Shown piece by piece: positions 41,868 through 50,840 of a DNA stretch of 64,000 nt. The DNA comes from Nitrospira sp. Ga0074138. GTDB lineage: Bacteria; Nitrospirota; Nitrospiria; Nitrospirales; Nitrospiraceae. Every line of letters starts with the position of its first letter. Position 1 is the first letter of the stretch. Location of the stretch: assembly GCA_001464735.1 (NCBI GenBank), contig LNDU01000062.1, forward strand, positions 54,357 to 118,356, given 5' to 3'. The notes beneath the pieces are model-generated. The model made no database searches. It worked only from the letters and a program-made list of their open reading frames with translations, and was not told the origin of the DNA. A program made the translations under genes and the position numbers.

Positions 41868-44489
41868 TTATGGAAATGGCTCTATACGAATGGTCCCTGA
41901 TCCGGCATCAATGGAGACCTGCATTCCATCAACCAGTTGTGTCATGGCGCCTGCAACATTGGCGATGGTTGGGAGTCCATATTCGCGCGCAATGATGGCT
42001 CCGTGAGATAGTGTACCGCCCATTTCTGCGATCAGGCCTCCAGCAAGACCGAAGAGAGGAGCCAAGCCGGGATCGATAACGGAGACCACCAGAATCTCCC
42101 CTGGCCTCACCCTGCCCCAATCTGCCGCTGAACGGATCGTTCGAACTAGACCTGCCACGGTTCCCACGCTAATCGGCATGCCCGACAAGATGCCATTCTG
42201 TTCAGATTTATCAGAGGTCATGGTCTGTTCGCTTGCAGTTTCCCAGTCGCAGACGGTGTCAGGAACTTCAAATTTTGCGTTGTGCTCATGCTCAGTTCGC
42301 CGCGCCCGAATCTCAGCTTTCCAGTCTCGCGTGCTTCCAGCCAACAGGTCGGCTCGATCGCTGATCGTCAAAAAAAAGATATCGTCACGTTGGTTGAGCT
42401 GACCCCGCTCGACCAGTAGTTCTCCGAGGCGCAACAAGAGGGTGCGAATCGCGATTGAGTAATACATCAGGTGGTGCCGGTTGGCTTCACGCAGAGCAAA
42501 AAACCGGCCCAATCTACGGTAACACCACAAGAAGAGGGCCCATCTGTCCAGACGCCAGCCGATTCGCCGTTTGATCTGGTCCAGTGCAGCGGCTCTCGTC
42601 TTGTCTTGGCGCGAGCGAATGGTTTTTTGAGAAGGAGCGGCGGAGATCAGTTGGGCACGCAAGATAGAGAGGATCGATTCCGGGTTGTCGGCGAGACGCG
42701 GGGCCATGACGTCTGATTCGCCAACCGCGCGATGGCCATAATCCTCCAGGTATCTGTCGAAGGCAAGCAGAAATGTGGTGTTGGCGAGAGCCATCCGAAA
42801 CGTCGATGGGTTCCATGGTTCGGATATAAGAAATGCGTTCGCCACTGCTTCATTTCTGGCGATGTCTGTGAGCTCAGCGAGCCGAAGAATCTGCTGGGCG
42901 CTGATGACGGTCCCTTGTCCTTGGAGGGCAGCATTCAGCAGACACTGCCAGTCTGGACCGAGCCACCGAGGCAGGCATTGACTGAAAATCTGTAGGCATT
43001 GTCCAACTCCCCCGACAATGCCAAACGTGACTTCACGGCCCTCCAACCAGGGGCCGAGCTTGTCGAGCTCGGGCACGAGTTCCTGTACTGAGAGGTGAAG
43101 AATGTGATCACGACGATATGTTGCGGCCAGCGCCTTCATTTCCTCAAATACCCGAGGGCCGTGCCGTTGCACCCGCCGCATCTCTGCCCACATCATCCAT
43201 CCCGCGCGGACAAAGGCTAGCCAACCGAGTGGCTGGACTCGTGGTATGGTCTGCAGTGGTTCACCGCCCATTTGCTCGGTGTTCATGGAGGGGTCTCCAC
43301 GAAGTTGAGCAATTAAGATATGGAAGAGCGTGACGTTTAGATAAGGGCGTCCTTTGAGCACTCGGACTGACGTGAGCCCGTTGGGGATACGGCATCCAAG
43401 TCTTTGATAGTGCGAGAGGATGTAGGTGTCCATGAACCGTTCAAGAAATGAGAGGCTCAGCAGGCTCGGCAGTTCAGGCAGCGTCTCTTTGAAATTCGTA
43501 CGCGACCACTCGCAGTCATCATTGGTGAGATCGGAGGAAGGGCGAATGGCGGTAATCGGTCTGGCTTGCAAAATCCACAATTGTCGGGTATCAAACGCCC
43601 ATTCGAGATCCATTGGCTGTCCGAAGGCTCGTTCGATGTGTTTGGCAGTCCGTGCGAGAGAAAAGAGCTGAACATCAGTGAGTGACGATTGGAGTGTGGT
43701 CGCTCCGCTGAGCGGATCGGTGCGCAGTCCCTCTTTCGACACCATCAGGCGGTCAGACTTACGGGCAAGAATGCGTCGACGAACCCAAGTCGGTTGCCCC
43801 TCGTCTGTCATTTCCACAACATACTGGTCCGGCTTGACCGTGCCGTCGACCAGTGGCACTGCGAGTCCAGGTACGGCGTTAATCATCACCTGATTCGATC
43901 GTCCGGTCACGGGATGTATGGAATAGGCGACTCCGGCCGATTGCGCCTCGACCATCGGTTGGACCACCACTGCCATTCTCGGAGCCGTGTGGTTGCTCTG
44001 CCGAACCTGGTAGCTCACCACTCGTTCTTCCCAGAGCGAGGCCCAGAGGTCTTTGATCGCAGTATCAATATCGAAGAGAGCCACGCCCAGGTGTGTGCGA
44101 TAGAGCCCTGCGAAGCTGGTATGAGCCATATCCTCATTCGTGGCCGAAGACCGGACAGCCCAGCGCTCGTTCGGTGGCTGATTAAGAGCTTGGAGCGCAG
44201 TCAGACATTGAGCGGCAAGTTGGGGAGTCTCTATCCGTCCAATACGAATCCGACAGTCGGCCAGCGCCGACGCTCGCTCGTTTCCTGATAATGCGTAGGC
44301 CTTCTGCCACTCCTCATGCTCAATAAACCCTGACGCATGCAGGCACTGTATATAGGCCTCTGTCGTGATGCAAAATCCTTGAGGAACAGAGAAGTCGGCC
44401 GCAATGAGGCGAGCAAGCCCAACGGCCTTGCCTCCCACAAGATAGAGATCGGTGCACTGAGACAAGGGAAGGATGATGGGACGGGTCAT
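41868..44489 (-). CDS. PEP-synthase-family dikinase with RPH-like architecture, unknown substrate
   Basis: An 873-residue protein. Residues about 1-320 form the ATP-grasp PPDK_N domain (LVGGKAVGLARL, RWAVRSSATNEDMAHTSFAG, LEWAFDTRQLWILQARPITA). A long middle region of about 450 residues follows that is unlike PEP synthase. The C-terminus ends in the swivelling phosphohistidine domain, GGTLSHGAIIAREYGLPTI, with His829. The PEP/pyruvate TIM barrel that PEP synthase places after this domain is missing. This ATP-grasp/central/His order is that of rifampicin phosphotransferase. The acceptor is unknown, and rifampicin is not implied. It overlaps no gene but lies 15 bp after the glycerate kinase stop. 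Confidence 0.88.
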   Translation of the reverse strand: MTRPIILPLSQCTDLYLVGGKAVGLARLIAADFSVPQGFCITTEAYIQCLHASGFIEHEEWQKAYALSGNERASALADCRIRIGRIETPQLAAQCLTALQALNQPPNERWAVRSSATNEDMAHTSFAGLYRTHLGVALFDIDTAIKDLWASLWEERVVSYQVRQSNHTAPRMAVVVQPMVEAQSAGVAYSIHPVTGRSNQVMINAVPGLAVPLVDGTVKPDQYVVEMTDEGQPTWVRRRILARKSDRLMVSKEGLRTDPLSGATTLQSSLTDVQLFSLARTAKHIERAFGQPMDLEWAFDTRQLWILQARPITAIRPSSDLTNDDCEWSRTNFKETLPELPSLLSLSFLERFMDTYILSHYQRLGCRIPNGLTSVRVLKGRPYLNVTLFHILIAQLRGDPSMNTEQMGGEPLQTIPRVQPLGWLAFVRAGWMMWAEMRRVQRHGPRVFEEMKALAATYRRDHILHLSVQELVPELDKLGPWLEGREVTFGIVGGVGQCLQIFSQCLPRWLGPDWQCLLNAALQGQGTVISAQQILRLAELTDIARNEAVANAFLISEPWNPSTFRMALANTTFLLAFDRYLEDYGHRAVGESDVMAPRLADNPESILSILRAQLISAAPSQKTIRSRQDKTRAAALDQIKRRIGWRLDRWALFLWCYRRLGRFFALREANRHHLMYYSIAIRTLLLRLGELLVERGQLNQRDDIFFLTISDRADLLAGSTRDWKAEIRARRTEHEHNAKFEVPDTVCDWETASEQTMTSDKSEQNGILSGMPISVGTVAGLVRTIRSAADWGRVRPGEILVVSVIDPGLAPLFGLAGGLIAEMGGTLSHGAIIAREYGLPTIANVAGAMTQLVDGMQVSIDAGSGTIRIEPFP

Positions 44490-44504
44490 ACCCGAACATA
44501 GTAG

Positions 44505-45842
44505 CTAGAGCAGGAGAAGAAGGTAAAGGTCGTTGACGTTGGTTCCTGTCGGACCGGTATGGATATGACATCCGAGAGCTTTCAAGGCAGGATAGGTATT
44601 GTGCCGATCCAAGGAAGAACGGAGATCAATGCCGAGTTTCTTCGCTCGCGCGACGGTGCCTCCAGTGACAATCGCGCCGGCTGCATCGGTGGGGCCGTCG
44701 GTTCCATCGGTGCCCAGGGCCACGACCCATGTGTTGGGGAGACCGGCGATCTCCAATGCCGCAGAAGCGGCGAATTCCTGGGCACGGCCACCCTTTCCAC
44801 GGCCCGTGACCGTCACGGTAGTCTCGCCTCCCGCCACCACGCAACATGGGCGTTTCAAGATACCATGCCCTTCGGTAATCGCCTTGGCGAGGTCCGTCAA
44901 CTGCTTCGCTGCCACGCGCGCTTCTCCCGTGATGGGGTGGGAGACGAATTTGGTGTGGAGGTCCGCCTGCTGTGCGGAGTGCACGACGGCTTTCAGCATG
45001 ATCCGGTTGTTACCGATGATGTGATGCTGCACGCTGCGTAAACGTCGTGACCCAGGCTTTAGAGTCTCTGAGGCTTCTCCTTTTCGGCCTCGGTCTAAGT
45101 AGCGGCGTACGGCCTCGGGCACGGCACGCCAAGCTCGATATCGCTGCAAGACGCCTACTGCGTCCGCAAATGTCGAGGGGTCGCCCGCGGTCGGCCCAGA
45201 GCCGATGGAACCGAGATCATCGCCGATGACGTCCGAAAGCAGGAGGGTCACAATCTTCGCCTGGGTGGATGCGGCCAGTCCGCCTCCTTTGATCAATGAC
45301 AAATGTTTTCTCACGACGTTCATTTCGTTGATTGTTGCACCGCTGTGAAGCAGCAGGCGCGTCGTGCGCTGCTTATCGGGCAGCGTCACAGCAGCGACTG
45401 GAGCCGGGAGCAGGCTTGATGCACCTCCGGACAGGAGCACGATCAGCAGATCTCGAGGCGTCAGACATTGTGTCAGACGCAGAAGCCGTTGAGTCGCGTG
45501 AAGACCAGCACGATCGGGAATTGGATGGCTGGCTTCAAGGACGGTGATCCGTTTGGTCGCGAGTGTGTGACCTGTTTTGACGATGACAAGTCCATCGTCC
45601 AGCCTTGGCCCCAGTGCAGTCTCTAATGCTTGTGCCATTCTTGCCGAAGCCTTGCCGGCACCGACCACGACAATACGGTCAATATGTGAAAGGTTGTAGG
45701 TGCGACGGCCTACTCGCAAGGAATGTTTATTGAGAGAGATGCTATTGAGCAAGGCAAGATAGGGGTCGGCTGTCTTCAGCCCTGCCGCAATCAGCTTCCA
45801 AAGAAGTGATTGTGCGGGGGAGGGGGGCAAACGAAGCGTCAT
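44505..45842 (-). CDS. Glycerate 2-kinase (GckA/MOFRL-type)
   Basis: A 445-residue DUF4147/MOFRL glycerate kinase, making 2-phosphoglycerate from D-glycerate. VVVGAGKASARMAQALE, LLSGGASSLLPAP, SDVIGDDLGSIGSGPTAGDP, VVAGGETTVTVTGRGKGGRA and ALGTDGTDGPTDAAGA are characteristic. The product feeds enolase and PEP. The PEP-synthase-family gene directly downstream is probably co-transcribed (15 bp gap), which suggests a shared role in C3 metabolism or storage, though that is inference. Confidence 0.93.
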   Translation of the reverse strand: MTLRLPPSPAQSLLWKLIAAGLKTADPYLALLNSISLNKHSLRVGRRTYNLSHIDRIVVVGAGKASARMAQALETALGPRLDDGLVIVKTGHTLATKRITVLEASHPIPDRAGLHATQRLLRLTQCLTPRDLLIVLLSGGASSLLPAPVAAVTLPDKQRTTRLLLHSGATINEMNVVRKHLSLIKGGGLAASTQAKIVTLLLSDVIGDDLGSIGSGPTAGDPSTFADAVGVLQRYRAWRAVPEAVRRYLDRGRKGEASETLKPGSRRLRSVQHHIIGNNRIMLKAVVHSAQQADLHTKFVSHPITGEARVAAKQLTDLAKAITEGHGILKRPCCVVAGGETTVTVTGRGKGGRAQEFAASAALEIAGLPNTWVVALGTDGTDGPTDAAGAIVTGGTVARAKKLGIDLRSSLDRHNTYPALKALGCHIHTGPTGTNVNDLYLLLLL

Positions 45843-45854
45843 TTGGTGTGAGTG

Positions 45855-46904
45855 CTACGGTGTTTTCTCTTGCTTAAAACAGCGACTGGGGCAGGTTTGA
45901 CGGGGCACCCGGATTTGATAGGTGCCATGAGGGAGCAGATCTTTCTTAAACTCAGGATTCAGCATCTTGAGCTCGAGCAGGTAGGTGCCGAATTCTTCCG
46001 CGATCGAGGTGAGCGCGCGCTGGGAGTCCTTGACGTTCACCGTGATGGTTTCGGTCTCAAGCGGCATATAAAGGTCCTTCTTGGTCAACCCAAGATACTT
46101 CTCAGGCTGAGAGTAGATTTCCTTCGCGGCGATGATGCGAGGGACATATCGCATGGTCTCGCGTGGACCATGCATCTTCCAATAGTCGGTAATTTTTTGC
46201 TCCTTGAGCAGCTTGCGGACTCGTTCCTCACCGGCATTGTAGGAGGCCATGGCCAAGAACCAATCATTCTCCTGGAAATCTTTGAGGTACTTGAGGTACT
46301 TCACTGCTGCTTCGGTCGACATCTCGAGATTCCGACGTTCATCTCGGACGGCGTCGCTCTTCAGCCGGTACCGGCGCCCTGTGGAGGGGATGAACTGCCA
46401 GGGACCTGACGCTTTTGCTTTCGAGTAGGCGGCGGAAATGCATTTGCTCTCGACCAGCAACATGTACTTGAGGTCGTCCGGCAACCCGGCATCGGCCAAC
46501 TGTTTTTCTGCAGGAGGGAAGCACCGTCCAGTCCGTTTGGCAAGAATGATGCTTTCCCCTTGATCTTCCAAAAACTGATAGAACTCGTACTCGATCCGCT
46601 CTCTTACTTGCCAGTTATCCAAGGGAACCGACACGCCTGCAAATGTGATCTTATCGGGCAGCTTAAAGGAACTTAGAAAGAACCGTTCTCCCTCGCGTTT
46701 GATTTCCGGCAAAATGACCAGACGGTCTTCTGGCTCGGCCTGCGAATCCAGCAGATCTGGTATGAGGAGATCTTTCTCCGTCTCTGATTTTTGGCCGCCA
46801 TTATCGGCTGTTTCCGATGTAGCGAGGGCTGAAGGGCAAATTGACAGGATACAGAAACCGATTCCGACCATGAAAGTAAAGGACTGCAGACTACGGATGA
46901 TCAT
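45855..46904 (-). CDS. Lytic transglycosylase, MltD-type, secreted
   Basis: A 349-residue protein with a signal peptide (FMVGIGFCILSICPSALA). The GH23 transglycosylase core holds LKYMLLVESKCISAAYS, the catalytic glutamate in MLLVES, ASGPWQFIPSTGRRY and MASYNAGEERVRKLLKEQ. A C-terminal LysM-like segment follows (ERALTSIAEEFGTYLLELKMLN-type). It cleaves glycan strands of peptidoglycan. It overlaps nothing; it lies 12 bp from the glycerate kinase start. Confidence 0.92.
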   Translation of the reverse strand: MIIRSLQSFTFMVGIGFCILSICPSALATSETADNGGQKSETEKDLLIPDLLDSQAEPEDRLVILPEIKREGERFFLSSFKLPDKITFAGVSVPLDNWQVRERIEYEFYQFLEDQGESIILAKRTGRCFPPAEKQLADAGLPDDLKYMLLVESKCISAAYSKAKASGPWQFIPSTGRRYRLKSDAVRDERRNLEMSTEAAVKYLKYLKDFQENDWFLAMASYNAGEERVRKLLKEQKITDYWKMHGPRETMRYVPRIIAAKEIYSQPEKYLGLTKKDLYMPLETETITVNVKDSQRALTSIAEEFGTYLLELKMLNPEFKKDLLPHGTYQIRVPRQTCPSRCFKQEKTP

Positions 46905-47025
46905 TCGCGAACTCCTCTAGTGCATCCAGATACACGCCGTCACAAAATAAAAAATTATGCTAACAGCTCACTTCATCACCAGCAAGCAGAATAGGGGTCC
47001 CGTCCGTGTTACACTGGCGCCCCAT

Positions 47026-47712
47026 ATGCGAGCCTTGAGCGTTCTGAACAAGACTATCACTGATTGCACGGCCTGTCCTCGGTTGGTCACTTATCGGCAG
47101 GGGATTGCACGGCAGAAACGGAAGCAATATCGTGATTGGACCTACTGGGGACGGCCGGTTCCTGGCTTCGGAGATCGTCAAGCTCGGCTCTATGTGCTTG
47201 GACTGGCTCCTGCGGCACATGGGGGGAATCGGACAGGCCGTGTCTTCACGGGTGATCGGAGTGGGGACTGGCTGTATGACGCCCTGTATCGGTATGGGTT
47301 TGCTAATCAGGCTGCCTCACTACATAGAGACGATGGCCTATTGCTGACGGATTGCTACATCGGAGCCACCGTGCGGTGCGCACCACCGGGGAACAAACCT
47401 TGGCCTGATGAGTTTCAACGCTGCAGCCGATTTTTGCAGGAGGAAGTGCGTCTTCTGAGAAATCACCGTATCGTGATCACTCTGGGGAAGATTGCATTCG
47501 ATCACTACCTTAAAACTTGCCGGACGATGGGGCGAATCATCCCCACACCGGTTCCCAAGTTCGGGCATGCTGTGGCCTATCACCTGTCATGGGGTGTGAT
47601 CCTGCTGGGTTCCTATCACCCTAGCCAGCAAAACACCTTTACTGGAAAATTGACTCGCTTGATGTTTCACTCGGTGTTTCAGAGGGCGAGAAAAGAAATC
47701 GACTCGGTGTAG
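47026..47712 (+). CDS. Uracil-DNA glycosylase, family 5 (UdgB-like)
   Basis: A 228-residue DNA repair enzyme. The Cys pattern CTACPRL near the N-terminus and later cysteines in VRCAPPGN and RCSRF suit the [4Fe-4S] cluster of type 4/5 UDGs. Motif A is VLGLAPAAHGGNRTGRVFTG, lacking the catalytic Asp/Asn as in family 5, and motif B is YHPSQQNTFTGKLT. Such enzymes remove uracil, hypoxanthine and other deaminated bases. ATG 47026 is chosen because upstream codons to 46957 lack family likeness. Confidence 0.88.
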   Translation: MRALSVLNKTITDCTACPRLVTYRQGIARQKRKQYRDWTYWGRPVPGFGDRQARLYVLGLAPAAHGGNRTGRVFTGDRSGDWLYDALYRYGFANQAASLHRDDGLLLTDCYIGATVRCAPPGNKPWPDEFQRCSRFLQEEVRLLRNHRIVITLGKIAFDHYLKTCRTMGRIIPTPVPKFGHAVAYHLSWGVILLGSYHPSQQNTFTGKLTRLMFHSVFQRARKEIDSV

Positions 47713-47756
47713 CTTAGGAGAGTATTAACAGGTACTTATCTTCAGTTTGAAATAAG

Positions 47757-47800
47757 AGTGGGGGGTGAGCGTCCGCCGAATGCGGACGCTCACCCCCACT
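47757..47800. terminator. Strong hairpin between convergent genes
   Basis: A near-perfect stem-loop with stem AGTGGGGGGTGAGCGTCCGC, five-base loop CGAAT and the complementary arm GCGGACGCTCACCCCCACT. It lies between the uracil-DNA glycosylase and transaldolase stops, which converge. A bidirectional terminator is the most likely role, although a T-run is short. Confidence 0.7.
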
Positions 47801-47809
47801 AGACAACTG

Positions 47810-48457
47810 CTACTGCTGCCCCTTCGCCTTCCAGTCGTCCAAAAACTTCTTCAGCCCAGCATCGGTCAGCGGATGTTTGAAGAGCATTTGAAACACACTG
47901 TAGGGCATTGTGCAGATGTGACCGCCTGCTAATGCCGCCTCGACGACGTGCTGCGGATGGCGCACGCTTGCCACTAACACCAAGGTCTTGTAGTCATAGT
48001 TCTTATAGATCGTTAAGATTTGTCGAATGAGCTCCATGCCGCTTGTGCTGATATCGTCGAGCCGCCCGATAAAAGGCGAGACGCACCAGGCGCCAGCTTT
48101 GGCCGCCAGCAGTGCCTGTGTCGGTGAAAAACAGAGGGTCACGTTCACTTTAATTCCCTCGGCCGCCAGGCGCTTCGTGGCTTTGAGGCCTTCCGGAATC
48201 AGCGGGCACTTTACCACGATGTTCTTGTGGATCTTGGCGAGCTCTTTACCTTCCTTCACCATGGCGTCAGCTTCCACACTCACAACCTCAGCGCTGATCG
48301 GTCCATCCACGATCTTGCAGACTTCTTGCAGCATTTCCCTGAAACTTCGGCCCTCCTTGACGACCAGGGAAGGATTCGTGGTCACGCCATCGAGTAATCC
48401 GAGGCTTGCCGCTTCATGGATTTCCTTGACGTTGGCTGTATCGAGATAGATTTTCAT
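47810..48457 (-). CDS. Transaldolase/fructose-6-phosphate aldolase (TalC/FSA type)
   Basis: A 215-residue class I aldolase of the short transaldolase family. The Schiff-base lysine is K83 in [54 protein letters not shown] and [11 protein letters not shown] are also conserved. It works in the non-oxidative pentose phosphate pathway or as fructose-6-phosphate aldolase. The ATG follows AGGAAAGGG. Confidence 0.94.
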   Translation of the reverse strand: MKIYLDTANVKEIHEAASLGLLDGVTTNPSLVVKEGRSFREMLQEVCKIVDGPISAEVVSVEADAMVKEGKELAKIHKNIVVKCPLIPEGLKATKRLAAEGIKVNVTLCFSPTQALLAAKAGAWCVSPFIGRLDDISTSGMELIRQILTIYKNYDYKTLVLVASVRHPQHVVEAALAGGHICTMPYSVFQMLFKHPLTDAGLKKFLDDWKAKGQQ

Positions 48458-48629
48458 AATTGTCCCTTTCCTAGCGAAGAGATCGTGAGGTGATACCCTT
48501 TATTATCGGTCATTCTATGGAGAACTCAACTCCACTGCAAGAAGTCGACACGAAAGTTTGACAGGCTTTCGGGCGGGGGATAGAATTTTGCGGCTCACAG
48601 TGCCCATTGGCCTTAGAGGAGATATCACG

Positions 48630-48941
48630 ATGCAACGATTGGTCTGGTTGCTGCTTTTCTCCCTTATCATTCCAGCCTGTTCAGGGAAGAACCCCTATCT
48701 TGAGGCATCGCTGAAACCGGCCGAGCTTCAAGGAAAAGATAAAGGCTGGTTCGAAAAGAACTGGGGTGCTCCGGACGGCAAGGCCTCCAGATTTTTTGGT
48801 GGAGAGACCTGGACCTACTATCGTATCGCCGGAGGAAAATCAGGACTTCCATTCTTTAATTTCTCTCCCAATCAATGTCAGATCACCCTCAAGTTTGACA
48901 AAGAGGAGAAACTTTCTGACTACACCTACTCTGGCTGTTAG
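48630..48941 (+). CDS. Small lipoprotein
   Basis: A 103-residue lipoprotein. The signal peptide (LVWLLLFSLIIPACS) ends in a lipobox PAC. The short mature domain contains GWFEKNWGAPDGKASR and a Cys pair (SPNQCQITLKF and YTYSGC), perhaps a disulfide. This resembles small BamE/SmpA-type lipoproteins that begin with a helix ahead of a beta hairpin, but I do not make that call. ATG 48630 has AGAGGAG seven bases upstream; the longer frame from 48558 has no better start. Confidence 0.78.
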   Translation: MQRLVWLLLFSLIIPACSGKNPYLEASLKPAELQGKDKGWFEKNWGAPDGKASRFFGGETWTYYRIAGGKSGLPFFNFSPNQCQITLKFDKEEKLSDYTYSGC

Positions 48942-49013
48942 CCAACTTATTGTGGAAACTACTGACTTGTTTCTTCCACGATAACGAGTTCAGGTAGCTT
49001 TTAAATATATCTG

Positions 49014-49286
49014 CTAGACGGGATGCTCAGTCCGAAATCTCACCGCACACTCCGGGCTGCAAAAACAGTACTCCCGTGCACCGATCGTCTCGATCACGGC
49101 GATTCGCTTTGGGACGTATATGTGGCACACTGGATCCTCGACCATCTGATCTTGTTCTTCATCTTGAACTGGTACAGCTGATTTCTTCCGGCCATCCTCA
49201 ATCGGCTTGTTAAATCCACGAAATATTTGTCGGAGCAAGAAGTAGAGAGCTGTGAAAAGTAAAATGGCTAGGATTAATCTATACAT
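49014..49286 (-). CDS. Small membrane protein with YHS/TRASH-like cysteine motif (PP0621-like)
   Basis: A 90-residue protein. The N-terminal hydrophobic helix (LILAILLFTALYFLLRQI) anchors it. The C-terminal MVEDPVCHIYVPKRIA and YCFCSPECAVRFRTEH form a YHS/TRASH-like metal-binding motif with conserved cysteines, as in small PP0621-type proteins. It could bind a transition metal; function is not established. It lies alone. Confidence 0.75.
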   Translation of the reverse strand: MYRLILAILLFTALYFLLRQIFRGFNKPIEDGRKKSAVPVQDEEQDQMVEDPVCHIYVPKRIAVIETIGAREYCFCSPECAVRFRTEHPV

Positions 49287-49486
49287 AGTGGGTTATAAAA
49301 TTTTGACCACAATCCTATGCGAGTAGGGTAGGCCTGTCAAGAATAGACCTGTTACAGATCATAAATCAGACCGATGAATAAAGCGCAAATGGCCTATGAG
49401 AATAGGTCTCATTGGGACTCTTGTCAGTGCCATCCAGTACTTCAGGAGTATTGGTTTCTCAATTCTATGGTGCTACAGTGCCGACT

Positions 49487-49639
49487 ATGAAGACATGCGA
49501 TAAATGCCATGGTGCGATGTTACCGGAACGGGCGGTGGATTTGGACGCCGGGCTTGCGATCACTGTGTTTGCCTGTTTGAACTGTGGTCGTCGGAAAGCA
49601 GCGGATCAAGAACCTCGACCGATTACGGCTCGCCACTAA
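49487..49639 (+). CDS. Small zinc-ribbon protein
   Basis: A 50-residue protein starting at ATG 49487. CDKCHGAM and CLNCGRRK form a CxxC-x(n)-CxxC zinc ribbon. A longer frame exists from 49412, but the ATG starts directly at the ribbon. Such small ribbons often serve in nucleic-acid binding or as redox sensors. Confidence 0.6.
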   Translation: MKTCDKCHGAMLPERAVDLDAGLAITVFACLNCGRRKAADQEPRPITARH

Positions 49640-50008
49640 TCCTTCCTGTCAGTCTCCAAACCACTACCTACTGACGAGCGGGAGGGTTGCGAGGTCAGGT
49701 TTGATCTCAGTGCCTTCCGACTCACTGTGGGGAATGGGTTTGCTCCGCAGGTAACCAGCGGCGGCTACTCTCCGCACAGCAGTGGCTAGACAGAAGCTAA
49801 CCATGAATTCCGGCGTCATGGCCCATTCCTTCTTCTTTCAGAATCGGTAATGGATTCACTGTCGTCTGCTAGACGCACGACCTATTCAGGTAGCCACAGC
49901 ATACCTGAATATCCTGCGGGAGGGTGTTGCATGGCTGCATCCCACCCGTGCATTCATTGAAGGCGTAGGCATCAAGTGGATCGATGTCTACGCGCAGTTG
50001 GAAGATGG
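49640..50008 (-). other. Intergenic region, about 370 bp, with a possible short Cys-rich ORF
   Basis: A minus-strand frame (49869-50069) runs from inside the dapB 3' end. Its later part (FQLRVDIDPLDAYAFNE and CTGGMQPCNTLPQDI) has coding-like third-position GC and five cysteines. No clear start or ribosome site is seen, so it is not called as a gene. The rest of the gap shows no other feature. Confidence 0.35.
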
Positions 50009-50824
50009 TCAACGAAGGTTCAAAACATCCATCATGTCGTATAGGCCAGGCGGTTGGCGGACGACCCACCTTGCAGCTCGCAGGGCTCCGAGAGCGAACG
50101 TATCCCGGCTACTGGCCCGATGAGTGACCTCGATTCGCTCTCCCATGCCACCAAACAGAATCGTGTGGTCGCCGACGATATCACCAGCGCGAATGGTCTG
50201 TATCCCGATTTCTGCTTTCGTTCGTTCCCCGATCATTCCCTTGCGGGCATAGACTCCGACTTGGTCCAAGTCTCGGCTCACCGAACGGGCGAGGACTTCG
50301 GCAATCTTGAGGGCCGTGCCGCTCGGCGCATCCTTTTTTAGCCGGTGGTGGGCTTCAATCACTTCGATGTCGTACTCGTCCCCAAGCGTTCTGGCCATTT
50401 CGCCGATGACTTTGCAGATCAGGTTGATTCCGACGCTCATGTTCGGAGAAAAGACGCAGGGAATTTGCTGTGCCAGTGACTTCAACTCATCGAGTTGAAC
50501 AGCTGAAAATCCGGTGGTCCCGATAACCATGGCCCGCCGATGGTGAGCAACGGTCCGCATATGTTCCAGTGTTGCCGAGGGCGAGGAAAAATCGATCACA
50601 ACCTCTCCTCGCTCTATCAGAATGGAGAGGTCATCTGTGATGGGAATGCCGGCACGACCTGAGGCTGCAGTCTCACCCGCATCTTCTCCTAACGCCGGAT
50701 GTCCTTTCCCCTCCAAGGCCCCTGCTAATGTCAAAGCCGTTGAATCGCGGATCAGTGACACTAGTCGGCAACCCATTCGGCCGGCCGCACCCGCTACAAT
50801 GATCTTGATCATCTTGTCGTGCAC
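50009..50824 (-). CDS. dapB: 4-hydroxy-tetrahydrodipicolinate reductase
   Basis: DapB reduces hydroxy-tetrahydrodipicolinate with NAD(P)H in the lysine/diaminopimelate pathway. The Rossmann motif VAGAAGRMG, GTTGFSAVQLDEL and the substrate-binding EAHHRLKKDAPSGTAL are present. The 271-residue length is normal. GTG 50824 has AAGG five bases upstream; ATG 50812 is an alternative. It is the last gene of the arg-lys cluster. Confidence 0.96.
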   Translation of the reverse strand: MHDKMIKIIVAGAAGRMGCRLVSLIRDSTALTLAGALEGKGHPALGEDAGETAASGRAGIPITDDLSILIERGEVVIDFSSPSATLEHMRTVAHHRRAMVIGTTGFSAVQLDELKSLAQQIPCVFSPNMSVGINLICKVIGEMARTLGDEYDIEVIEAHHRLKKDAPSGTALKIAEVLARSVSRDLDQVGVYARKGMIGERTKAEIGIQTIRAGDIVGDHTILFGGMGERIEVTHRASSRDTFALGALRAARWVVRQPPGLYDMMDVLNLR

Positions 50825-50840
50825 CTAGACCTTGCTCAAG

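Noticed and set aside
41868..44489. Plain PEP synthase (ppsA)
   Set aside because: The phosphohistidine domain is at the C-terminus and the PEP/pyruvate barrel is missing.
45852..46409. 185-codon plus-strand ORF
   Set aside because: It is antisense to the lytic transglycosylase, which has clear catalytic motifs and a signal peptide.
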